64,000 bases of DNA from Rostratula benghalensis (GCA_013399305.1 VXAI01000138.1:1851757-1915756), one strand, 5' to 3'. Positions 34,521 through 47,080 are shown, counted from the stretch's first letter. Translations and numbers: made by a program. The notes: a model not told the origin generated them from the sequence alone.

Positions 34521-34880
34521 ATACCACATGGAGTTATTAGACTGAAGTATGCAAGAAATAAGAATATGCATCACATGTGAGGGACATTACATAATCATTG
34601 TATTATTTGGGCATGAGTCACTGTTAAAGTGCCCTGTATATCTGTCAGGGTAGATTAAGGATACAAGCCACTGGGTATTGTGAAGGCTGCTGCAACGCTC
34701 CATAATATCTCCAAAATGTGCAATGTCTTTTGAAAACAACTATGAAAAATATCCATTTCTTATATGCAGTAAATAATTTGGTCACTGGGGAGGTCAACAG
34801 CTAAAGGTTCGCATCCAGGTTGCGGATTAATGACCTGCAAATTCCAGTTTAAAAATAGGCTCTTCTTCCACTTAAAGACA
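34520..34880. promoter_or_regulatory. Weak candidate non-coding element
   Basis: AT-rich but free of homopolymers, with CATTGTATTATTTGGGC near 34598 and GGATTAATGACC at 34824-34835, an OTX/bicoid-type GGATTA followed by a TGACC half-site. Confidence 0.27.
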
Positions 34881-36660
34881 TGCAATAATGAAGCATCTCC
34901 TCCCGTTCCTCAGCCAAGTTTCAGACAGAAAAATGGGGTTTGCTCTGGATGCACAGAGCTGAGTTAAGCAGTGATATAATGAACACTATGTAAATCAAGG
35001 ACCAGTGGCACTACACCCTGTTTCTTATGTTGTCAGGATGTGGCACGCAGGACCAGAAACATCCAGGAGTCATTCCTTATGTCAGAAACAATTGTGAGTG
35101 AGAAGGTTGAGATTGCTCATGATGTGTTTACGTTGGTCCAACATCCGATGACAAGTCATAAATGTCCCTGCAGTGGACAAATTTCCATTGCAGAAGGGGA
35201 ATATTTATTATGAGATTAAAAGGTATAGAATGGTGAAAGGGAAGGCAGCAAACCAACCTGTCCTGTGCTGGGAGGATCGATGAGGTGACTTAGTCCTTCA
35301 TGTTTTGTGTTGTAATGTCCTTGTATGTACGCCCACGACTAATGGACTGGGCTGGGCTGCTTGGAGTAATTTTTCAGATAATTCGGTGTCTTCAAGTTTG
35401 CCAAAGTGGTTTTGCAATAGGTTAGGAGGCCTTGAATTAAAAAATAAAAATAAAAAAATCCTGTTCTAGCTCTTCTTCTTTTGCATGTTTTTTTTCATGA
35501 GGCTAGAAGCCACAATTAAAGGGATTATTTCATGCCTCAAATAGGTAGAAGTGGAGGCAAACTTAGCAAAGCTCTAAAGAGGTCTCCTTTAATATGAAGT
35601 GACTAAAGAATGAAGGATATTCTGCCTCATGTGGTGATAATTCTGGGCGTCTTAATAGTGTAAAACATGGTTCAAGACCATTTAGTAGCAGTGAGCTGGT
35701 ATCAGATATTTTGGACTCATGATAATCTGTAAAAACAAGAATTCCTTTATGGTGACTGTCCAGGATCACAGCATTTTTTTCAAACAGAGCAACTGAGTCT
35801 GTCCTTCTATGACGTTGTTGTCTGTTTTTTGCCTTGTGTTCCTGTTTCTTTCTTTGTGCCATTATTCCACCAAAAAAAAAAAAAAAAAAAAAAAGGTGTG
35901 GAGATGTCTAGAAGACCAAGCTCTGCTCCTTTCTCATCCTGCATAGTACAGGACAGATGCTCTCTTTTTCAATCTGCAAAGAACAAAGCTTCCTCCTGGC
36001 CTCTTTATTTTAAACAGGGGCGCCCACCCACAGTTCCAAGGATACCTACTGAGAGGAAAAATAAATGGTCAAGCTCCTCACCAGACACGTATGTGCAGAG
36101 CATATCTGTGAGGAGGAACTGTTTGGAAAGAAACATTCCCATCCCACCCAGGTGTTGCCGTTGGATGGGTCTGGGGGCATTAGCACCCACAGGTCATGGG
36201 GAATGGCACAGAGAGTGTGCTGGGGTGGTGGGTAACCATAAATCACCCCTACCCAAGCAGGAGCAAGGGAGCATTCAGCAAGCCAGACCTGGACAGATGT
36301 TGAAGACAGTAATTTGGGAAGCTTTCAACAAGGGAATGCCAGTTCTCTTGCTTCATTAGAAGGCAAGAGCAAGCAGTGTTTAACTGGCTTGTGGCCATAA
36401 TGATCCCACCATCATCCTGAAGCAGGAGATTTTTCTTCTAAACAACAGCAGAAAAGGGTGGTTAGACCTTTTGCAGGGATCAGAGAGGTTGGTTTGCAGT
36501 GGTTGCCTTCTTCAGGGTGCATTTGGGTGGCTGCGGTGTTGGCAGAGGCTCGGTGACACTGCCAGCACGGGAGGTGTCTCCTGTCCCAGGCCTGTGGAAA
36601 CCACTCATCTGTGAAACAGAAGAAGGAATGAAAATGAAGTGAGGAGCCAAATGTTTATTA
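34880..36660. other. Unique non-coding DNA
   Basis: Contains A-rich sequence near 35438-35457 and A23 at 35872-35894. The frame at 35829-36359 crosses the poly-A and is spurious in its first part. No gene recognised. Confidence 0.5.
35872..35894. repeat. Poly-A tract (A23)
   Basis: Twenty-three A. The sequence upstream is not a recognisable retrocopy. Confidence 0.9.
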
Positions 36661-36960
36661 TTTCCACCCGGTTAGCTCTTTTTTGAATGTCCCCTTCTCG
36701 GCTGGAGCAGAGATGATCCGTGAGCTCCGCCTGTCTGTAGTGCAGTTTGTCATTGTGGGGCTAATTGCCACTATGAGTGGTTTGGGGTTTTTATTTTACA
36801 TAATGGGTTTTAAACATGTAGAATACACGAGGTGGATGTTGGATTTGGAGGGTTCCCATGCCTGTTCATGGAAAGAGCCTTCCTAATTCAGCAAGGAGCA
36901 AGAATTGGAGCAGGGCTCCCTCTGAGGATGGCGTTGGCTTCTCAAGTCAGCTGAAACTTG
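36660..36960. other. Unique DNA with a hydrophobic short open frame
   Basis: The plus-strand frame 36683-36886 encodes 67 residues with a hydrophobic central segment that would score as a membrane helix. It starts at a non-ATG codon, has no family resemblance, and the hydrophobicity follows from T-rich second codon positions. Probably non-coding. Confidence 0.3.
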
Positions 36961-39060
36961 AGAATCATGTTCAAAATTGTGAAACACTCACATTTTTTCT
37001 TTAAGACTCTGTTTTCATGCCTTGCTTCTCTGTGCAGACTGAAAAATTGCTTTTCCTTTTAATGGAAAGTTGAGACCCACCTACAAAATGTCATTAAACT
37101 TGGGATGAAGTCAATGGAGCTGGCAGCACAGACCTCCCATTGCTGCCTTTACCATCGCGTCTCTTTCGTTCAACCCATGAGTTAAGTTTGTACCTGAGAT
37201 TTGAAGGCAAAATTGCAATACTTATGTGTTAGCCTAACTGCAGGCAGGAATTACTCAAAAACCCCGTTGTTTTTAATTATTAGATGTCTATAGCTTTTTT
37301 GTGTGATATTTGTAGTGATTTTAATCTACCTGTTGTTTGAGGGTTTCTCCAAACAAGGGCCAGAGTCCACTCTAGGTTAACCCTGTGGAGATCCTAAGAG
37401 GGCAAAGGAGCAATGCCAAAGTGGGTCAGCTGCAGACAGACCTGGAAGTGTTGAAGATGTGCACATTTTACATTGAACCAGGACACGTTTTACATTGAGA
37501 CAGGTCAGTAGCAATGGGCAAAGGAAGAAAATGAGCGTATGTTCTGCTTAATTAGTCTGGGAATGAAGCTAAGCCTTGGAGAAGGGGTTGACCAGGCTCC
37601 CAGAGGAGGGGGTGGATCTGGGATGTGGGTACAGGGGCTGAAGTGACTCAACTCATCACATTCAGCTCTGCTCCCACTGCAAACACCCCACATCCCAGGC
37701 TGGTTTCTTTTGCCTTTCGTTCCTCTTGCTTTATATCCCTGGAGAAGCAAGCACCATATTTCAGTGTTTCATCCCTATCCTGAGCTACCATGTAGTTAAC
37801 TGGCAGATTAAAGCTGGACATCAATAGCTTGTTCCCTGCTTTCAAAAAGTTCCTTTTATTTCACCCTGAGTGGTAATAACTACTATGAGCGAAACTAACG
37901 TTGTGTGTTGTAGGAAAAATTAAAAAAAAAAAAAAAAAGAAAAAAAATATTATTGATTAAGGATCTTGTCTTGATAGGTTTAATAAGTTACAATTAAAGC
38001 CACGTGAAAGTGTGGGAGAGGGAAGTTAAGTGAAATGTGGCACTTGGAGGCCTGTGAATGAGGTCTGTATTATTCCTACTCACATGAGGCTGAGAGCCAG
38101 TGTTCAACTTCACATTTCAGGTTCAAACTAATGAAAACCTTAATGCAAACCTTGAGCTGAAGTGGGTTAGTTTCATCAAAACCATATTTTGTGCATGTTT
38201 CCACCATAAGTTAGACAAAATTCACATGGAGCCTTGTCCTGCCCGGTTTGACTGTGAACCCCAGCTTCTAAGTCAAATGAGGAATGCTGTGTGTTGGGAG
38301 GGGGGAACAACTCATAGCTGCAATACAAATAGGAAAAAAAAATATAGTGTGCGTGGAGGTCGTTACATGCATTTCTGTATCATCATTTCACCAAGCATGT
38401 CGCAGAGAAGAAAAAAAAATAATCTATTTGGCTTTTGGGTATGTTTCTACAAGTTCCTGTTTACAGAATGTGTTCTGAAATCCCACTCCCTCCAGCACAG
38501 AAAGTATTCATATAGGAAATAATTTTATTTGTTTTCATTGTATTTATTTGTTTATATTCCACTAACCACATGTGTTTAAATTCCGAGATACTTAAAAAAA
38601 ACAACCCAGGATGTTTTTTTCTCCAGAGTTGCTTCTGTTAATGCATGTTCTTCCTCAGATGATGTCAAAATAATCTGTCTATGGCAAAATGGAGATTGCT
38701 ACAGCCAACTGGTAAATGTTAAAATGTGCATTTAAATGTTGTCTGATTTTCTTCATAGCTAATATTAACTTCAAAGGAATTGGAATTAAGGCTCCTCAGA
38801 AATACTTCTTTCTTTGTCTTGGAGGTGGTAGTGATGGCCCTGTTTGAAGCTACCTCATGGAATTAATTTTCAATCTTTTCTTTCTAAAAAAAATATTTCA
38901 TTTTTAATGGAAAGTGAATGTGTGAGAAAGTTTGCAGAACCAGAATGTTTCTGGAGGTAAAAGGACTAAAGAAAAAAAATTCTTTTCTTAAAAAATAAAA
39001 AAAAGTTGCAAAATATATGTTATGGGGGGGAAAAAAAAAAAGAGAGGTTGATAAACTTAG
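36960..39060. other. AT-rich unique non-coding DNA
   Basis: Contains A17 at 37922-37938 followed by more A, and A/G-rich runs at 38991-39042. CACGTTTTACATTGA-like words are repeated near 37463-37499. No gene recognised. Confidence 0.55.
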
Positions 39061-39159
39061 CAAAAAATCAGCATATGGAAATACTGTTTTATTTTTGGAA
39101 GCTGCATACAGCTTCATTTCATTTGAGAGTTATTCACAGAGCCTGTTCCTGAAACCACT

Positions 39160-39320
39160 CTGGCTTTGAGGAGTGCAGAGCCGAGGAGGCAAAGGAGTGA
39201 CCTCTCCGTCAGGGCACGCTGGCCACCGCTCGCCCCGGGGCCCGTGCCAGCCACCGTCCTGCCTGCCCCGAGCCGGCGCCTCTGCCATGGCACAGGAGCG
39301 AGGGGAGACCACCAGCCTCG
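39160..39320. other. Isolated CpG-dense patch
   Basis: About 125 bp (39181-39305) hold roughly twelve CpG dinucleotides at high GC, inside otherwise AT-rich DNA. A minus-strand frame (39114-39368) passes through it and matches no known protein. It could be a small unmethylated island, a decayed GC-rich exon or an insertion. It is too short for a standard CpG island call. Confidence 0.5.
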
Positions 39321-39359
39321 CATGAAACCCAGATAAAAACATGTCAATTTACACCTGAA

Positions 39360-39620
39360 TGCACTCATTGCAACTTCTCAAGTCGTGTAATCTTAGAAGT
39401 GCCTTGGGTCCGAAAATATGACAATGCATTAAGCGCAAAATCAAACTCTGGAGGTTCATTTTATTTCCATTAAATTCCGCCGTGAATATTGCAGAAGCTT
39501 TGGTTTTATTATTGCTAATTCCAAGCATAATAAATATACGTCAGGATCTAGGGTGATTTATTATCATTTTAAACAGTATGATATTTGCAGCTTTTCATAA
39601 ATTTACAAAATAATGTCTAT
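39360..39620. promoter_or_regulatory. Candidate conserved non-coding element
   Basis: AT-rich, free of homopolymers, with rare CpGs kept (AAGCGCAAAATC near 39431, TCCGCCGTGAATATTGC near 39476), a TTATTATTGCTAATTCC string near 39506 and GATTTATTATC near 39554. Retained CpG in AT-rich, non-repetitive DNA is typical of vertebrate conserved elements. Confidence 0.4.
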
Positions 39621-42580
39621 TTCCAATTTCAGCCTTACTTTTCATTTTGAGAGATACCATCAGTATTAAAGTCAGGTATTTAAAATATAATAATTCTTTT
39701 CCCTGAATCGTTAGATATATCTTGACTTACTCAAGCTGAGGGAATATGGGAAAGATTTGTTTTTTCTTGTCACCTTGTCAATCTGAAGATTTTTTTCAAA
39801 GGCATTGAACTGAACCATTGAGTTTTATTCAGGTTTTAGAATCCTTTCTTTTTTATTGTTTGTCCTTTTTTTATGTAAGTTCTGATAAGGAAAAGAGGTG
39901 CTCTTTTCACAAGTACTTGTGCTTTTTGTTTGTAATTTGTAGAAATCAAATACGTTTCGTTCCTGTTAATATAATTAATGTTACCAAGTTAGAAATGGTA
40001 CCAACATCTGATCTCATTAAATGCAAACTTTTAAAAAATCTGTCTTGACATTATCCATCAGACCAAAAGTAAATGGTCATTTTACATTTTTGTATCAACT
40101 TCTTTGACTGTTGCGAGGCCATTTTCTACAGGAATAACAAATCTCAGTCCTAAATACTGTACAAAGGACTCCTGCTTTTTGTTCTGGGTACAGAAAAACA
40201 TACATGGGTATTTTCCAGGGGCACGTTCACCCAAAGGTGAACTAAGGAGAAGGAATTCCCACAAGTCCATTTAGAAAATGTGTTGGCTTTTCTTTTAATC
40301 AGGCTAGTCACAATGAAGTGAAACCTGAATTTAATGGCTTGGCCCAGAACATCCCCAACAGGGCTCACAAAATTCGGGCTAACACCCAGACGAGTTTTGC
40401 CAGCAGGTTACTGAAAGGCTGTTTGCTGTTTTACACTAATCGGTTCAGTCTGAAAATAAACAGGAGGTTGATCAGTCCCCAAACCTCTGACCTTCTGGTC
40501 CGGAGAAAGGCACCAGTGAAGAGATGCTCCATCCCTTTGCCCAGCTCTCCTGGGGCTGATGTTCCTGCACTTGCAGAAGAGGATCAGCTCCTGCTGGTCT
40601 CCTGTGCTGACCTGAGCATCTCTGCTGCTGCTGCTGCTGGTGGTTCCTGGTGTCAATACGCATCTTTCAGTCACGTAGCTTCTCTACGACCTGATCCTGA
40701 CACCATTCATCTGCTCTGAAACAGAGCCAGGAGAGCTCACTTACCTGAGCACCAGCACCTCAGGAGGAGCCTGACAGCCTGAGGAAATAAAGGAACAAAA
40801 TGAGATAATGCAGTGTCTTGCAGCTCGTCCTAGTCCTGAGGTGATACAAGGGGGCAGTTAGAGTTTAAATAAAGCATAAAACTTGAAATTTTCAGGGGCC
40901 GTTAACTACATCGTTTGCTGAGAGGTTCCTCTGGCTGCAGCTTGCATTGGTTTCTATTCCTGCATATTTGTCTTTTTTGACAATGACTCGTTTCATTATT
41001 TATTTTTATGATTTGCCTGTTGCTTGGAAGCAGTTTAGGGAGACACAGGGAGTGGGTTTGCTGCACGAGGCTGGGACAGGATCATGGTTGGCAGTGCAGC
41101 TGGATCTCTCCAGAATTATGGGACTAGATTTTCAGCAGACCCTGAAATTTATCAGCTGGAGAGGCCTGGGATGATCTGGGGCAGGAATTAAATCTTCCTC
41201 TTGGTAACAACTATTAAAAACTGAAAATAAATCCCTCAGAGGGCAGCGACAGCGATGTGGGCATTTCCCTTCAGCCTTAAAAGCACTTAGCATTAGATTA
41301 CAGTCCTGCCCTAAATAATATCTGCCCCTGATTTATTCCTTTTAGTGGTTATGGGCTATGGGAAAACAATCCTCCTGCAAATTCCCATGTCCATCTCTCT
41401 TCAGATGACTTTGGAAATGCAGATCTGGATTGTCTTTTCCAGTTCAACAATTCATGGAGGTGTTTTTTTACTTAAATCTGTGTATTGATTTCAAACCTTT
41501 TCTTTATCACGTCTTATTTGTCCAGAATGGTTGTATACATGATTTACTTCGGTGCTAGGCCATGTGAATGTTTCAAAAGTCAGTGAGTAAATATATAAGA
41601 TGAAATCATTCTCCTATTTCCAAGAGTACAGACATAGGTTTCTCTTCTTCATTGTCACACTGGAGGTCGTCATGCCTTTTGTGTTTTCTTCGGAGAGTTA
41701 CAGCAGTTCATAAGATAAAACTTTATGGTGTTGATTGCTTAGGTTTTAGGGCTTTTTTTAATAAGAGTCTCTCAAGATTTTATTATTAGCAGTTAAATCT
41801 TCCTTTGGTCAAGGAGTCATTGATTACAATGTCTACCTGAATCAGTGCAAGTGCCCTTAGGAAGGCAAGGAGGGAGAATCAAGCTTAAGGGCAATGCCCC
41901 AACTTGACACCAAAATCTGACCAAAGTAACACTTAAAAACAAGAGAAAGTGAAATAAATTCCTTTTCAGAAGCCTATCCTCTAAACTGGCATCATAACAC
42001 CAATTATCGATCAGCATCTCTGTAGGGCAGAGTAAAGACTGAGGGTTTTAAACATGTATGTCTGTCTCTTCATGTACTTTGAATCTGTGCAGACTTGCTT
42101 TGATTCTGAGTTTCCTCTGTGTGTAATATTTTTACAACTCAGTTACTAGTATGGGTTTTCCCATTTATGGAGCCCTGTGGAGACGCTCAGGTGTGGTGAA
42201 TGCCCACCAGACCCAACATCACCTGAGCTTTGCCTTCCCAGCTCCCTGTGTGCCCATGCACACATGTGCAGAGGTGGGAGGCAAGGTAGGATTTGGCTTT
42301 TAGAGGGTCTGAGCTGTCATTTGCATTTGTGAAACACAATTTCTGCTGGACTCCACCCCTTCTCCCTGCAAACCAGATGAAATATTTATTGGGTTGGAGT
42401 GTAAGGGCTCAGTGTTTCGTCTGCAGAGGAACAGGGGAGTCCTGGTTCTGACCAGAAATTTCTAAGACTTCTTTGTGGCTACTAAACGTTGGAGGAAAAA
42501 CCACAAATTACCATTGCAGTGGGGCTGGGCCCTGTGTCCTGGCTCCAGTGCTTCCCCGTTCCCTTCCCCCTCCCCTCCCG
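39620..42580. other. Unique non-coding DNA
   Basis: (CTG)6 lies at 40622-40639 within a chance 133-codon frame (40318-40719). The block 41210-41370 is a weak candidate element. No exon recognised. Confidence 0.5.
40622..40639 (+). repeat. (CTG)6 trinucleotide repeat
   Basis: Six CTG units, continuing as GTGGTT. Short and probably stable. Confidence 0.9.
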
Positions 42581-42780
42581 GTTTAAAGTGGGCTGCATCT
42601 GTGTCAATAAGCACCCCGTGTATATGGCAAGGTAATATTTAATGTGCGCGCAGTGTGTGCAAAATTAACCACTGACAGGGTGGGGGAGCGAGGGAAGAGC
42701 AGAGTTGTAATTACACACAAAATTAAGCTATTACTGTGATTAAGATATTTCTTTAATACATAGCTGAGGAACCTCCTTTC
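42580..42780. promoter_or_regulatory. Candidate conserved non-coding element
   Basis: TGTAATTACA (42706-42715) is a perfect homeodomain-type palindrome. AACCACTGACAG near 42668 includes a RUNX-like and a TALE-like word, and AATGTGCGCGCAG lies near 42641. Few repeats, mixed AT/CpG texture. Confidence 0.37.
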
Positions 42781-44470
42781 CCCCTAAACTAGTCACAATT
42801 CATCCCCTGTATGTCATTTTCTGACTACTCCTGACTTTTTATTTTTTCTTCCATTGCCACACCTAATCCCCGTATTACCTGGGGTAGTCCCACCTCACTC
42901 TGCCCATGGGTGAGGTGCTTCTGCCCCAGGGTGGCTGTGCCCCAGCTGGAGAGCCACCTCCCAGCATCACTCTAGGGGCACCAGTTTGTTCCCCATCACT
43001 TTGACCAGGTTTATGGGGTCCTGGAAGCACCGAGCACTTCCCAGTCTACCCCTCCTCGTGCATCCCAGTGTTGGTTTCTCTCATGTTATCTGCTTAACCT
43101 CACCGTGAGATTAGTTTGAAGATAGTTTTACAAATTTAATTAGTCCACAGGTGGAGTTGAGCATCCATAAGAGAATAATGTGGTAGAAAAAGGATGGAAA
43201 TAAGACATTTTGACATATTCAGTGCTGATTTGTGTTGGAAATGGGGAAGTGAGGAAAAAGAGGTGCAATTAATTACTTTGGTGAGATGGGCAGAAGAGTA
43301 CTTCCACCCATGCCTGTTCAAGACAGACCTTTGCTGAGCAGCTTTCCCCTTCTCATCAACTCTTTCTCGATTCCCAGTACCATAAATAGTGTGAATTTTT
43401 GAGATGATTGTTGGAACCTCTCAAAACTGTAAAACATGACCTATTGTACTCCCGCACACAACATTGCTTGCATTTCATCCTGTTACAGATGGCCCTGTTT
43501 TACATTAACTTTCCAACATATTTTGTAAAGCAAAAATGCTACATACGTGATTAATTGACAAAGATTTGGTAATATTTCCAGTAAAATTTTCAACAAACAT
43601 TGCTTAAAAAAAAGTCAATTGTTTATAGAAAAAAAAAGAGTATTTCAACAATATATCATCACTTTCAGAAAAATTATTTTCAGGAAAATGTCTTTTTTTA
43701 AAAATGAAAATATTTTTCTTAGAAATAACATTGGTCAGCTGTATTAATGATATTGGGAGAGTTCGGAGTGACAATGAGCAAACCATGAAAAATGGACAGA
43801 AAACAAACACAGAATCACTCCAGTCCTGGACTGGTTTTTAGTTATATTGGAGACTTTCCAGGGCTTCCATTTTTCCACCAGTGTTTAATGGGCTCTCTGT
43901 TTGCATTTATGTTTTCCTGATCTTTCAGTCTGCAGAAATGGCTGCTTCTGGCACGACTTGGTTAGCATCACTCCCTTCATCCCCTCTTTTGAGCATTTGT
44001 GTGCCTCTTTTTTTTTTTTTCTGAGGTGGTAGGAAGGAAACACCCTAATATGAATGCATGAAGGGTAAATATGAAAAAAATATTGGAAATCGGGGGTTTT
44101 AGAGACTGTGTGAGACTCCATCAGTGGGTTTAGCTTGTACACGCACTCCCTGGAAAAAATCCCTGCCCCAGAGGGCTTATGCCAATTAAAATTTAAAAAT
44201 GACATCAGTGAAATTAACCTAAATTTTGCTTGACCTGGAATTTAGGTCAGTTTAGATCATCGTCTTACCCGGGCTGTCCAAGATTCAAAACCACGCAGAG
44301 AGCTATAGAAACAGAGATGTACTTCAGAGCAGAGGCAGTTCCTGCAGAGCCAGCACAGAGGCAGCTACTGGACTGCAGTGGGATGCCTCTTCTCCTCTTG
44401 CTACCTGTGCCTCTGCTGATATGAGAAACTGCCCAAAGCATGGCTAAAGAGTGCACAATTGGTACCTGAG
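42780..44470. other. Unique non-coding DNA
   Basis: AT-rich with small A- and T-runs at 43600-43720. TTTAATTAGTCC near 43135 is a lone homeodomain-type word. No gene recognised. Confidence 0.5.
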
Positions 44471-44477
44471 GGCACCA

Positions 44478-44560
44478 GAATCATAGAATCCTAGAATGGT
44501 TAGAGTTGGAAGGGACTTCAAAGGTCCCATGGGCAGGGACACCTCACACTAGACCTGGTG
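44478..44560 (-). mobile_element. CR1 LINE 3'-end fragment (reverse)
   Basis: Read on the minus strand, this is the CR1 3' terminus: CTAGTGTGAGGTGTCCCTGC, then CCTTTGAAGTCCCTTCC, then CCATTCTAGGATTCTATGA. Compared with typical copies, a short internal stretch seems deleted between the CCCATGGG part and the CCTTTGAAG part. About 80 bp remain, with no coding remnant. Confidence 0.88.
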
Positions 44561-45280
44561 AAGCTGAATGGTGGCTCACCAAATGGATATGGTGCACAAG
44601 GCAGATCTATCTCCTTCCAGGAGAGCTGGGTTGCAGATGGGCAGGGGTGGTCTGAGAGTGTCCAGGGGGAAGGCAAAGCCCCATCAGGTGTGTTAGCACA
44701 AACATGACTCCTTGGCACCATAACCCAACACTTGGCCAGGACCTTAGGTGGCTCCTAAGCCTGCTGAAGTTTGCTGTCTTTGACCTGTAGCACTGCTATC
44801 TGAAAAGGTGAAGGATGGTATGTTCACTGTGTGCCAATCTGATCGGAGCACAGTGACAAAGCTCCCCCAGCTTCACACTCTTGGCACTCTTATGCCACTT
44901 CGTGCAGGCTCTAAGTCCAAAAGGGCTTTTTTCCAGACTCCCAGGTATGTGTGCATGTTGTGTCTACCTCTGTTACAGGAAACACAATGAACTCCCCTTG
45001 CTCCATTGCATTCTCTTACCTCCTGAGATGGTGTTATTTCCATATCTTGCTTGTTGGGTAGGCATCAAAACCTCTAAAAGGTAAAAGAAACCATGAATTT
45101 CCTGCTCCTGCTGATGTTTCCCACCGTGTCCTACAGCCTCTGTGGTATTCCATTTGCAATTTTCCTCATCACAATTTGTGCTGTGTTTGTCCTTGTGAAT
45201 AAATCTTGGCAATCATTGGCAATAGAAATAAAAAAAAAATGTTCATTAAAGTAATGGGGATGGCTGGTCAGCGTGTGCAC
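44560..45280. other. Unique non-coding DNA
   Basis: Short frames on both strands (44518-44721, 44808-45212) are unrecognised. A-run near 45231-45239. Confidence 0.5.
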
Positions 45281-45620
45281 ATCAATTGCCATCTACACGG
45301 GCTGGTTTAGGGACCGCGGTTACAGCCTGGCTGTATTTGCTCATTCCTTCCTTGAGGATGGACACAGGTCCGAATTCATACTCACAGGGCATTTAACCAG
45401 TAGCATAACGCTGCTTTCTTCACACAGCACTGCAGGCTTGCATACAATTAAATATTTTCCACTTCTCCCATTAGGACACATGGCCCTTGCAAGCAAGCTC
45501 AGTACTTTGTCCTGCAAAGCTTGTTCTGATCAAATGGTGGCAGTAGGTTGCTTTGTTAGAATAATTCCTCCGTGGATTTACATACCCCACCCTCATGTAA
45601 ATAGAGTTGGGATTTAGAAG
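45280..45620. promoter_or_regulatory. Candidate conserved non-coding element with open frame
   Basis: A 114-codon plus-strand frame (45273-45617) is open across the block but matches no protein known to me and lacks clear splice sites. The texture is repeat-free with CpGs near 45297-45318. Classed as a candidate element, with an unrecognised exon as a minor alternative. Confidence 0.32.
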
Positions 45621-46060
45621 GTGTGAGCTGGCATGGCAGTGAAGTCTGCAAAATGTAAGCTGCAGTAGCCCTTTTTCCGAAGTCTTGACAGTAAGCAGAG
45701 TTAAATAAGAGACTGGGATCTCATTCAGTATCTGTGAGTGGGAGAAGTGTTGGGGAAAATAGAGTCATGCGTTGCTCTAATCCATCCCTCCCTTCAAGCT
45801 TGCTGTGGTTTTCGTTGTTTTTGTTTGTTTTAGTGTGGGCGGGTTTCTTTGTGCTGTTGGATGTGTTCCACGGGAATAGCTGTGAATTATCACGGTATCA
45901 GTGCAGGGATGTGGGTGGCAGGGACTGAAAGCTGTCTCGGTGTGCGTTTCCTAATGTTGGAGTGGAGTAACCTTTCCAAAGCATCTGGCCAGGGAGGCCA
46001 GGGCTTCCAAGGACTTTAAGTCACTGATGGTCCAGAATGCGCCGTGCCACACTTGGAAAT
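45620..46060. other. Unique non-coding DNA
   Basis: T/G-rich sequence at about 45806-45860. Nothing recognised. Confidence 0.5.
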
Positions 46061-46065
46061 GTTAC

Positions 46066-46106
46066 TATAGCTAATTTAGCTATATGGCCTTGGCTATATG
46101 GCCTTG
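46066..46106. repeat. Inverted repeat joined to a 14-bp tandem duplication
   Basis: TATAGCT (46066-46072) and AGCTATA (46078-46084) are perfect inverted arms. GCTATATGGCCTTG is duplicated exactly in tandem at 46079-46092 and 46093-46106. This looks like a local replication-slippage event. Confidence 0.85.
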
Positions 46107-46109
46107 TTC

Positions 46110-46480
46110 TTCGGGACTCGGTCCAAACTCAGACTCGCTGAGTCTCGAAGGAAATATCTCTTAGTGCTGGGTGACCCCATGCCTGGCTGCTGAAAGGTGT
46201 CTGCTGCTGGTACCAGCATTTGCTGGGGTTCCTGGACCACGGCAGCGATTCTGAAGTTCCTGCTGAAATTCTGTAGTTCTGCTGAAAGCACTCTGCAGCC
46301 CTGGTGGTATGCTCTGGGAGCATGTAGCTGGGTAAAGAAGTGAGGAGAGAAGGTCTGATGGTCTCTGTGTATAACAGGAGGATGATGGAGGGTTTTTGTC
46401 TCTCAATGTCTGTCTTCCTTTGTGAAGCAGAAACTTTGGGTGCTCCTTTCCCCCCAGGAAATGCCTCGCACAACGTGTCT
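46110..46480. other. Unique non-coding DNA
   Basis: A 120-codon minus-strand frame (46129-46491) overlaps an 81-codon frame and matches nothing known. Confidence 0.5.
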
Positions 46481-46720
46481 GCCATCGGCATGTTACGAGC
46501 AGCTATAATACTCTGAATAATACCAATTAAATTTATTCAGGAACTTTAGATAGTGATAAGGACAGTGCCTCACCCACGTGCTTTCATAGTGGGACAAATC
46601 TGCCCAGATTATGCCACTCTTGGCAGGCACCGGAGAACTGTGTGTGCAGCTGCCTGGTATTAAGACATTAATTATTAATTTCCATTAGACCCTCACATTA
46701 GGTGATTTCTCTTATTGTGT
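46480..46720. promoter_or_regulatory. Candidate conserved element with palindromes
   Basis: CTGAATAA (46513-46520) and TTATTCAG (46533-46540) are perfect inverted arms over TACCAATTAAAT, which contains a homeodomain core. A second palindrome, ATTAAT-T-ATTAAT, lies at 46667-46679, flanking a CpG-bearing middle. It is one of the better candidate blocks. Confidence 0.38.
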
Positions 46721-47080
46721 TTGACAGCTACCTCTGTCAAATTCTCTTTCCCAAGTGGCATCTTTTTTTGTGGTACTTTAAAGTGATGTGTTGACATCTT
46801 TCCAAGAAAATAAAAGCCCATGTGAATTGTTCTCAGACTTTTTGTATTTCCTGAGCTCGGTTCAAAAGCATCGATTGCCCCAGGGCAAAGAGAGGACAGG
46901 CAGTGTGAGCACTGCCAAATTGGCACGGCCTTCAAAAGGGGACTTCTTCACATCTGAGTGGGGTTTGGATCAAACTCTTGCAGCAGGAAGACTGCAGCAC
47001 TGAAATGTAGTCAGTCTGGGATGGTTTCCTACCTGCACTGCGGGAAGTTACACAACAGCGGGCAGAGGGGCGAGATGGGA
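46720..47080. other. Unique non-coding DNA
   Basis: No recognised feature on either strand. Confidence 0.5.

Noticed and set aside
35037..35093. 57-bp stretch with AG before and GTGAGT after
   Set aside because: All three frames are open over such a short length, so openness carries no information.
36683..36886. Hydrophobic 67-residue frame resembling a membrane peptide
   Set aside because: Non-ATG start, no family resemblance, and T-rich second codon positions explain the hydrophobicity.
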